Part shown: one piece after another, positions 19,292 through 26,706 of the stretch
How the letters are laid out: every line of letters starts with the position of its first letter
Position numbering within the stretch: position 1 is the stretch's first letter
Program-made: the position numbers and the translations under genes
Assembly: GCF_946404925.1 (NCBI RefSeq)
Contig: NZ_CAMJFM010000011.1
Span: forward strand, 1 to 64,000
From: an uncultured Prevotella sp.
GTDB taxonomy: Bacteria > Bacteroidota > Bacteroidia > Bacteroidales > Bacteroidaceae
Length of the DNA: 64,000 nt
Direction: 5' to 3'
Notes under the pieces: model-generated
Seen by the model: the letters and a program-made list of their open reading frames with translations, nothing else
What the model was told of the DNA's origin: nothing
Databases searched by the model: none

Positions 19292-22200
19292 CTATAGTTT
19301 TACGCTTATAGCCTTGCCGGTGTAAGTCACCATCTTGCCCTCGGGGGTATCGAGGTTAAGAGCCTTGGGGGCATCCTTGGTGATGAGAACCACATTGAAT
19401 CTACGGTTCTTCAGCATGCCATTGAACTGGCCCTTGCGAGCGCCGAAGGTAACGGTTTTGTTGGCATCATCGTAGGTAATATCGATGGTGGCGTACTTGC
19501 CCTTCTCGTAGTTATAGTTGGTACCCTCGTCCTCGTAGAGCTGGAACTGACCATCCTTACCGGCATAGATATAGAGGTTGATGAGCTCGGCGGGTTTCTC
19601 GTCGCTCCACTCCATCTCAGGACCAAATGGGATGATAGCTCCCTCGCGCACGAATACTGGAATCTGCTCGTAAGGTGCATCAACCACAAGCCTACGGCTT
19701 GAGAGGTGAGAGGTGAGAGGTGAGAGGTGAGAGATATCTTCAGCCTCAATGACTTTCTCACCAGAGTAAAGGTTGTACCAACCACACTGGGCGGGGAAGT
19801 AAACACTGCGGTTGCGAGCCTTGTAATAGCCTACAGGACAAGCCATTAAAGCAGGACCAAGCATCCACTGATTGCCGATGTTCTCTACCTCCTTATCGCC
19901 ATTAAAGTCCATCACCAGCGCGCGCATCAAGGTGTAATCCTTGAAATGTGCCCAACCGGCCAATGAATAGAGGTATGGCATCAGACGATAACGCAGCTTG
20001 TCGTAGTAAACAAACGACTTATATGCAGGATGGTTATCGGGGGCGATGTTCCAGATCTCGCGCAGAGGCCACTGACCATGACTACGGAACAACGGAATAA
20101 ACGTTCCAAACTGATTCCAACGGGTCTGCAACTCGCGCCACTCCTTCAGGTCCTCGTTCTCCTGACCCGTACGATCGAACAGCTGCTGGGCGGCCACATA
20201 GCGGTTCTCAACACAGAATCCACCCTGGTCCATACCCCAGAATGGGATACCAGAAATAGAATAGTTGAGTCCGGCAGTCATCTGGGCGCGCATATCCTCC
20301 CAACGAGTGCCGATATCACCACTCCAAGTGGCTGTAGAGTATCGCTGCTCGCCAGCAAATCCACTACGTGTCAACAGGAACACACGAGGCTCGTTGAGTT
20401 TGCCTTTCCAAACCGAGCGCTGGCCATTGTAGATGGCATCGGCATTCACGGTGCTATAGGCATTGAAGTACTCGGTTGATGTACCTAAGGCAGTAGGACC
20501 GCTCAAGGCCTTGCGATACCACATTGGTGTGCAATCGCGCACATTGGGCTCCGAGGCATCCATCCACCAAGCGTCGACACCAAACTTATACCTAGTATAA
20601 AGTTTTTCGTCCATCTGGCGCCAGAACATCTTGCGGGCACCGGCATCATAGGCATCGTAGAAACCATTCTTATAGCCGGGGCCTACCCAGTCGTGTATAT
20701 CATCGGTTGGGCTCTGTATGTACATCCAGCCCTTAGCATCAAGTTCCTTGTAATTATCGGTATTGCAATAGAACTTAGGCCATACGGAGATCATGAACCT
20801 TCCGTGCATGGCGTGAACCGAGTCGAGCATAGCCTGAGGATTGGGGAAGCGCGAAGCCTCGAACTCATGACTACCCCACTGATTCTCGGGCCAGTAGTTC
20901 CAGTCCTGTACGATATTGTCGATAGGAATATGGCGCTTGCGGAACTCAGCCAGCGTCTCTTCGATCTCGGCTGAGGTCTTGTAACGCTCGCGACTCTGCC
21001 AGAAGCCGAGCACCCATTTGGGATAGAGACTTGCCTTACCGGTCAGAGTGCGATAGCCGGAAATGACCTGATCCAGATTCTCGCCGGCGATGAAGTAATA
21101 GTCCATATCCTTGGCCATCTCGCTCCATACGCTCAGCTTGCCGCGCTCCTCAGCACTACGAGGTGCCGAAACACGCAGTCCGCAATAAGCCTCGCCACCA
21201 TCGGGGCGCCACTCTATGCGAAGCTGCACACGCTTGCCCTTCTGCAAATCGGTAGAGAACTTATAGGTGTTGGGGTTCCAGGCTGTGCGCCAACGCTCGG
21301 GCACAACTTCCTTACCATTGATATATACCTTCACGTAGCCCGAATAGTAAAGCACAAATTGATACAACTGCGACTTACCCTTGCATTTTCCGCAGCATTC
21401 GGGCTCGATAAAGCCTTCGTAAGTCACGTTGGCGCCCATCAGATTGATTTCTTTGGGGAAGTTCTTGATACCGCCATTATCGGTCTTCAGGGCTATCTCC
21501 GATTTCTCGGGTGTACCATATTCATAATAGATGCTATCTTCATCGCGCACCAGTTTTTTGCCCATACGGTCGATGTATGTGCCGGTAAGATGACCGGCCT
21601 TACCGTTCTTATCGTAAAGCTTAAAAGCACGATTCAACTGCAGATAATCGTCGGGATTACCAAAGCGACAGAAGCTGTAGCTATCCCAAAGCAATCCGTA
21701 GTTCTTGTTGGACAGCACGAATGGGATGCTCACCTTGGTGTTATACTGGAACAGATCCTCGTTCTTGCCCTTCATGTTGAACTCCTCGCTCTGGTGCTGA
21801 CCCAAGCCATAGAAGGACTCGTCCTCGGGACTATCAAATTTCATCTGCCAACTCAGTCCGTGCTTGTGCTCCTCGGGCACCGTATAGCCGGTCTTCATGC
21901 CCAGTTCGCGCTCGGGCACGGTGAAATCCCAAAATTTCTTACCATCCTTGGCCTCTTTCAGCAGCTCTTTGCCATTGGCATCGTAGAATGTAACCTGACC
22001 TGTGGCCATCTGTACCACAGCCGTTACGTTCTTGGCCTTAACGGTTACTTTCTCGTTATCCTTTTCGATGTTAACATTCTTAACCACAGTAGTTTGCGGT
22101 ACTATCATCAGCGATGCGGGTTTCTCGGGCAAGGCATCCTTCGATGTGGCACGAACGCGGATAATGTTATCGTTCATCACCTCGAGCCTGATTACCTTAG

Positions 22201-22312
22201 CCTCTCCCCCATCGGGGCGGATAGTCACATTGTTTCCACTGGTCTGCACATCACCTGCCAACGCTGCGGCAGACACGAAAAGTGCAGATACGATTAGTTT
22301 TAGTTTTCTCAT
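19292..22312 (-). CDS. GH31 alpha-xylosidase/alpha-glucosidase with PA14-like insert
   Basis: GLGQHQSEEFNMKGK, PKWVLGFWQSRERYKT, KFGVDAWWMDASEPN; insert LYQFVLYYSGYVKVYINGKEVVPERWRTAWNPNTYKF. Confidence 0.92.
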   Translation of the reverse strand: MRKLKLIVSALFVSAAALAGDVQTSGNNVTIRPDGGEAKVIRLEVMNDNIIRVRATSKDALPEKPASLMIVPQTTVVKNVNIEKDNEKVTVKAKNVTAVVQMATGQVTFYDANGKELLKEAKDGKKFWDFTVPERELGMKTGYTVPEEHKHGLSWQMKFDSPEDESFYGLGQHQSEEFNMKGKNEDLFQYNTKVSIPFVLSNKNYGLLWDSYSFCRFGNPDDYLQLNRAFKLYDKNGKAGHLTGTYIDRMGKKLVRDEDSIYYEYGTPEKSEIALKTDNGGIKNFPKEINLMGANVTYEGFIEPECCGKCKGKSQLYQFVLYYSGYVKVYINGKEVVPERWRTAWNPNTYKFSTDLQKGKRVQLRIEWRPDGGEAYCGLRVSAPRSAEERGKLSVWSEMAKDMDYYFIAGENLDQVISGYRTLTGKASLYPKWVLGFWQSRERYKTSAEIEETLAEFRKRHIPIDNIVQDWNYWPENQWGSHEFEASRFPNPQAMLDSVHAMHGRFMISVWPKFYCNTDNYKELDAKGWMYIQSPTDDIHDWVGPGYKNGFYDAYDAGARKMFWRQMDEKLYTRYKFGVDAWWMDASEPNVRDCTPMWYRKALSGPTALGTSTEYFNAYSTVNADAIYNGQRSVWKGKLNEPRVFLLTRSGFAGEQRYSTATWSGDIGTRWEDMRAQMTAGLNYSISGIPFWGMDQGGFCVENRYVAAQQLFDRTGQENEDLKEWRELQTRWNQFGTFIPLFRSHGQWPLREIWNIAPDNHPAYKSFVYYDKLRYRLMPYLYSLAGWAHFKDYTLMRALVMDFNGDKEVENIGNQWMLGPALMACPVGYYKARNRSVYFPAQCGWYNLYSGEKVIEAEDISHLSPLTSHLSSRRLVVDAPYEQIPVFVREGAIIPFGPEMEWSDEKPAELINLYIYAGKDGQFQLYEDEGTNYNYEKGKYATIDITYDDANKTVTFGARKGQFNGMLKNRRFNVVLITKDAPKALNLDTPEGKMVTYTGKAISVKL
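19687..19737. repeat. Hairpin CAAGCC-TAC-GGCTTG followed by AGGTGAG heptamer array, in-frame in GH31
   Basis: caagcctacggcttgagaggtgagaggtgagaggtgagaggtgagagat; encodes DISHLSPLTSHLSSRRL. Confidence 0.8.
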
Positions 22313-22337
22313 TGTTAATATTAAAATTGATTAGTAA

Positions 22338-25300
22338 TTACTCATCGTCGTCCATCATTATAGCCTCTTCGGCTTTCGCCTCGTCAACGGGCAGATTGAT
22401 GGTGAAGATTGAACCTCCACTCGGGTTGTTCTCGGCTGTGATATTACCTCCGTGCATCTCAACGATGGCCTTTACGAAGAAGAGGCTCATACCCGAGTCG
22501 TCATCGCTGATCATTGGGTCGAAGATGCTCTCCTCGGCACCCTCAGGTATACCTACACCGTTGTCCGATATACGGATGGTGCCCGATGTTGAGGTCTTAT
22601 CTATAAACACTTTTATTTTACATTCGGTTGGCGAGAACAGGGCGCTGTTGCTCAATATCATCTGTACTGCCTGAGCCATCTGGTCGTGGTCGAACTCAAC
22701 GGTCAGATCGTTGGCCAATGGGAAGAACGAGAACTTGACGTGCTTGCCAAGCGGCGCCTTGAACTGAGCACACTGTTCCTTCATGAAGTGCTGCAGATCG
22801 TGCGGTTTCTTCACCGTCTCTTCTATCGACCAAGCCTCGGCATAAAGCTCCTCGGCCTTAGCCTTCTGAGCATTCTCCTGCTGCTGTTGCAACTCGGCGC
22901 GCATCTCGCTCATCCACTGCTTCTTCATCACCTCCATGCGCAGATAGTCGCGCTCGGTCTTCTCGGCCTGCTGTTTCAGGAACATGCGGCGCCACAGGAA
23001 TACACCAAGAATCACAAGACTCAGGAAGATGACCATGATCCAACGGTTACGCAGCAATGGCGGGGTGACGGTGATGTCGAGTGTGGCCTCGTTCTTACCC
23101 ATCGTTCCGTCCTCGTTCATCATGCGCACATGGAGCACATAGTGACCATGTTTCAGCGACATATAGGTAATGTTAGGATCGTTCTCCTCGGTCTTAATCC
23201 ACTTATCGCTGAAGCCCTCGAGCATATACACAAATCTTGATGTATTGTGCATCTCGCCCTTGTCGGTGGCCAGCTGTATAGTAAACTGATTCTCATAGTA
23301 TCTTAGCACCAGTTCCTTGCTGATGTTCAGGTCTTCGTCCATAATCACACGGCCATCGTATGCCTCGCCGATGCCAAGCTGCTGGCCGAAAAGTTTCAGT
23401 CCGCTGAAGATAGGCGTCTCGGTATTGTCGATGTTGGTTACCAGCTTGGGGTTAATCACATCTACGCCGTTCATACCGCCCACCAGGATCAGTCCGTCCT
23501 GGGTCATGCTTACCGAGCGCTGGTTGTATGGGCCCTGCTGCAGTCCGTCTTTATTACTGAAGCTACGCACGTTGAAAGTCCAGTTGCCCGTCTCGTCCTT
23601 CTTTGGCACCACGTTCGATACACCATGCTCGGTGATGACCCACATGGTGTGCAACTTATCCTCAACGATACCCACCACGCTCGATCCCAGCAAGCCTGAG
23701 TTCATATCGAGCATGTGCTGCTTGTTGGTCTTCATATCTACCACACAGCAACCGGCTGTTGAGCCGTGCCAAACCAACCCGCGACTATCCTCCATCACAC
23801 AGGTGGTGGTGGCCATAGCCGCCGTTTGTCCTTTCAGTGCTGGTATCTTGAAGTTGGCCACCTTGCCGCTAACGGGGTTGATGAGCGAGTAGAACTCTGA
23901 GTGACCTACCATCAGCCAGCCCTTCTTGGTCCAGCTCTCCGATGTCATGAAGTCGGCCGGAAGTACTGAGTTCTGCGAATTGATGGTCTTGAACTTGCCC
24001 GATTTAGGCGTGAACTTCTGCACACCGCTACCTAGCGTGCCCAACCAGATGTCGCCCCATTTATCCTCGGTTACCGACCACACGTTGTTGTTCAGCAACT
24101 GCCCGTTGGTACTAGCCATGGTGTAGTTCTTAACTTGTCCGCCATCTATGTGTATCAAGCCGCCGTTATAGGTTCCAAACCACACCGAACCGTCCTTGGC
24201 GCCATAGCTGGTCACCATAATGTCGGATGCAAATCCGCAGCGAGCCTTGTCATACACTTCGGTCTCGCCCGTCGCGCGTACATATTTAATAATACCTCGG
24301 TTGTCGGTACCAAACCAGAAGTTGCCGTTGGCATCTACAGCGGTAGTGTTCACATCGCCCAGCTCCAGGGTGTTGAATCCCATCAGTTTCTCGATGTATT
24401 GGTTCAAGCCGTTTCTGTAGCAAGCCACCCACATGTTGCCCGTCTTGTCGAGCATCAGTTTCTTCTGGGTATTCTCGCTAATCGAGGTGTTATCAAACTT
24501 GTTGTTCACAAAGTTCTTGGTGTTGCCGTTCTTGGGGTCAATCACGTACACGCCATAGTGGTCGGTAGCCAGCCATATCCATCCGCGCTGGTCCATACAC
24601 ACATCCCACACCTGCATATCGGCGGGCAGCGGGGCCACACCTAGAGTGGCCAGATAGTCGTTCAGACTCTTATACCACACCTTATCCCTCTGGTTGAAGA
24701 TAAACTGGCGGTTGGTGGTCAGTATCCAGTAGTTGCTATGCTTGTCTACATAGCAGTAGTAGGCCTGACTCGATTGTCCGCCGTTGTTCTTCATAAAGTC
24801 GTCTCGCCATATCACTTTGCCCTTGTCGCCATCGATAGCCATGATGTCGCCATCGCTCGATGTAACGAGTAGTTTGTCGTTCCACTCGGCAAAGTTCGAG
24901 AAGTAGTACTCCTTGTTTATCTGGTCGGCCTCGTAGCCGTACTTTATCAGCTTAACGCTCTTCTTTCGTGGGTTGTAGCAGTAAAGTCCCTCGTCGTATG
25001 TCTTCACCCAGAATCGTTTCTGCGAGTCGATATAGAATCGGTCTACGCCGCCCTTGATGCCCCATTTGCTCAGTATGGTTGTCGGGTTTCGCGTCACCTT
25101 CTCGGTCACGGGGTCAAACACGCAGTAGTTCATGCCTTGCTTCAGCCACAGTTTTCCCTCGCCGTCTTCCCATATCTGGTCTACGTAGTTATTTCGCAGG
25201 GTTGTGGTATCGTTGACATCCGAGTAGTACACGCGGAATCGGTAGCCGTCATAACGGTTCAGTCCGTACGAGGTACCAATCCAGATGAATCCGCGCGAGT

Positions 25301-25448
25301 CCTGGAACAGATAGTTAATCTGCGAGTTCGACAAGCCGTCGCGAGCGTCCAGTCTGCGGAATTTCATATCGGGTATCACGCCGGAAGCAGCGCTGGCCGA
25401 AAGACAGGCCAGACAGATTATCGAGGTAAGTAGTTGCTTAATATTCAT
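22338..25448 (-). CDS. HTCS-like sensor (two-component-regulator propeller + Y_Y_Y + TM + HATPase-like), degenerate kinase
   Basis: MNIKQLLTSIICLACLS; propeller repeats FQDSRGFIWIGTSYGLNRYDGY; HATPase ISDNGVGIPEGAEESIF; no HisKA H-box, REC or AraC domain. Confidence 0.85.
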   Translation of the reverse strand: MNIKQLLTSIICLACLSASAASGVIPDMKFRRLDARDGLSNSQINYLFQDSRGFIWIGTSYGLNRYDGYRFRVYYSDVNDTTTLRNNYVDQIWEDGEGKLWLKQGMNYCVFDPVTEKVTRNPTTILSKWGIKGGVDRFYIDSQKRFWVKTYDEGLYCYNPRKKSVKLIKYGYEADQINKEYYFSNFAEWNDKLLVTSSDGDIMAIDGDKGKVIWRDDFMKNNGGQSSQAYYCYVDKHSNYWILTTNRQFIFNQRDKVWYKSLNDYLATLGVAPLPADMQVWDVCMDQRGWIWLATDHYGVYVIDPKNGNTKNFVNNKFDNTSISENTQKKLMLDKTGNMWVACYRNGLNQYIEKLMGFNTLELGDVNTTAVDANGNFWFGTDNRGIIKYVRATGETEVYDKARCGFASDIMVTSYGAKDGSVWFGTYNGGLIHIDGGQVKNYTMASTNGQLLNNNVWSVTEDKWGDIWLGTLGSGVQKFTPKSGKFKTINSQNSVLPADFMTSESWTKKGWLMVGHSEFYSLINPVSGKVANFKIPALKGQTAAMATTTCVMEDSRGLVWHGSTAGCCVVDMKTNKQHMLDMNSGLLGSSVVGIVEDKLHTMWVITEHGVSNVVPKKDETGNWTFNVRSFSNKDGLQQGPYNQRSVSMTQDGLILVGGMNGVDVINPKLVTNIDNTETPIFSGLKLFGQQLGIGEAYDGRVIMDEDLNISKELVLRYYENQFTIQLATDKGEMHNTSRFVYMLEGFSDKWIKTEENDPNITYMSLKHGHYVLHVRMMNEDGTMGKNEATLDITVTPPLLRNRWIMVIFLSLVILGVFLWRRMFLKQQAEKTERDYLRMEVMKKQWMSEMRAELQQQQENAQKAKAEELYAEAWSIEETVKKPHDLQHFMKEQCAQFKAPLGKHVKFSFFPLANDLTVEFDHDQMAQAVQMILSNSALFSPTECKIKVFIDKTSTSGTIRISDNGVGIPEGAEESIFDPMISDDDSGMSLFFVKAIVEMHGGNITAENNPSGGSIFTINLPVDEAKAEEAIMMDDDE

Positions 25449-25462
25449 ATTCTTAGGTATTT

Positions 25463-26482
25463 TTATTTCTTGGCCGATGTTTCGCGTATCACGATTTTCT
25501 GCGGCACTATCTTCCTGTATATCTTGGTGTCGCCGCTGATGTTCTTGAGCAACAGCTGACACGACTGCACGCCCATCTCGTAGCTCTGGTCTTCGATGGC
25601 CGATAGCTTGGGCGTTACATATTTGGCGTGCACATCGTCGGTAAATCCGATAAGTGCCACGTCTTCGGGTATTCGCAGCCCTTCCTGCTTGATGGCGGTA
25701 AAGGCGGCAAATGTGATGATGTCGTTGAATGCCAATATCGCATCGGGGCGGTTCTCCTTGCGCAGCAGTTTGGTAGTAGCCTCCAGCGCCCAGTCAAAGT
25801 CTATCTTCTCGCACACCACCAGTTCGCGGTCTATCTGTATGCGATTCTCACGCAGGGCCTCCAGATAGCCGTGCTTACGGCGCACCACCATGTCCAGATG
25901 GTTAGGTCCGCCGATAAAGGCTATACGCTTGCTACCCGTATCTATCAGGTGCTGGGTGGCTTGCTGGGCGGCCTCGTCGCCATTGGCCATCACGCTCGAG
26001 AACTTGTCGGGCAAGCATGTGCGACCGAAGAATACCATCGGTATGCCCATCTTCCAGATTTCCTCAAAGTGGCTGTAGTCGCGGGTATTCTGCGCCAAGC
26101 AGGCTATGATACCCTCTACGTGCAGACCTATAAAGTTGTCGATGGCTTTCACCTCGGCCTCGCCGTCCTCGTGGGTGTTGGCGCTGATCACCGAGTAGCC
26201 TGACTTGCGGGCCTCGTCTTCGATACCGTCGAGCACGGCGGCATAGTAGTGCGACACCATGTTTGGCATCACCACACCTATCACCTTGGGGGCCTCTTTG
26301 CGCAAGCTCTGGGCAAAGGGGTTAGGCCTGTAGTTCATCTCGCGAGCCAGGGCTTTCACCTTGGCCTGCATCTCCTTGCCTATCTCGGGTGAGTCGCGCA
26401 ATGCACGACTAACAGTGGCTATACTTACGCCCAATACCTCGGCGATATCCTTCAGCGATGTTCTACGTTTCACATTAACCAT
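25463..26482 (-). CDS. LacI-family transcriptional regulator
   Basis: MVNVKRRTSLKDIAEVLGVSIATVSRALRDSPEIGKEMQAKVKALAREMNYRPNPFAQSLR. Confidence 0.95.
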   Translation of the reverse strand: MVNVKRRTSLKDIAEVLGVSIATVSRALRDSPEIGKEMQAKVKALAREMNYRPNPFAQSLRKEAPKVIGVVMPNMVSHYYAAVLDGIEDEARKSGYSVISANTHEDGEAEVKAIDNFIGLHVEGIIACLAQNTRDYSHFEEIWKMGIPMVFFGRTCLPDKFSSVMANGDEAAQQATQHLIDTGSKRIAFIGGPNHLDMVVRRKHGYLEALRENRIQIDRELVVCEKIDFDWALEATTKLLRKENRPDAILAFNDIITFAAFTAIKQEGLRIPEDVALIGFTDDVHAKYVTPKLSAIEDQSYEMGVQSCQLLLKNISGDTKIYRKIVPQKIVIRETSAKK

Positions 26483-26509
26483 ATTCTTCTCCGTAAAAAT
26501 GCGACGTTG

Positions 26510-26547
26510 CAAAGGTACACTTTTTTCTGGAAATTGCAAACGTTTAC
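26510..26547 (-). promoter_or_regulatory. LacI-gene promoter with overlapping LacI-type operator
   Basis: Minus strand TTTG-N19-TACCTTTG (TTTG = 26537-26540, TACCTTTG = 26510-26517); palindrome GCAAACGTTTAC at 26536-26547. Confidence 0.75.
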
Positions 26548-26592
26548 GTGTGTTTTTTCACTATAAACCATTGATTTTGAGCATTTTCATCG

Positions 26593-26700
26593 TACCTTTG
26601 CACCAGCAAAAGTCAGAATGAGTAATGAATAGTTGATAATAAGTTAGTTAGAAAACATGTAAAAGTAAGGCTGTCGTGATGACAGCCTTTCTTTCTTTTT
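26593..26700 (+). ncRNA. Candidate small RNA: -7 box, ~95 nt with no real ORF, terminator
   Basis: TACCTTTGC at 26593-26601; AAGGCTGTC-GTGAT-GACAGCCTT (26667-26689) followed by TCTTTCTTTTT. Confidence 0.45.
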
Positions 26701-26706
26701 ATGTCC

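Noticed and set aside
21359-22297. 312-aa plus-strand ORF opposite GH31
   Set aside because: Antisense shadow ORF; GH31 on the minus strand has full family motifs.
22338-25562. Longer N-terminus of the HTCS-like protein (MSAVAQEHQRRHQDIQ...)
   Set aside because: Signal peptide begins at MNIKQLLTS (25448); the extension overlaps the LacI gene.
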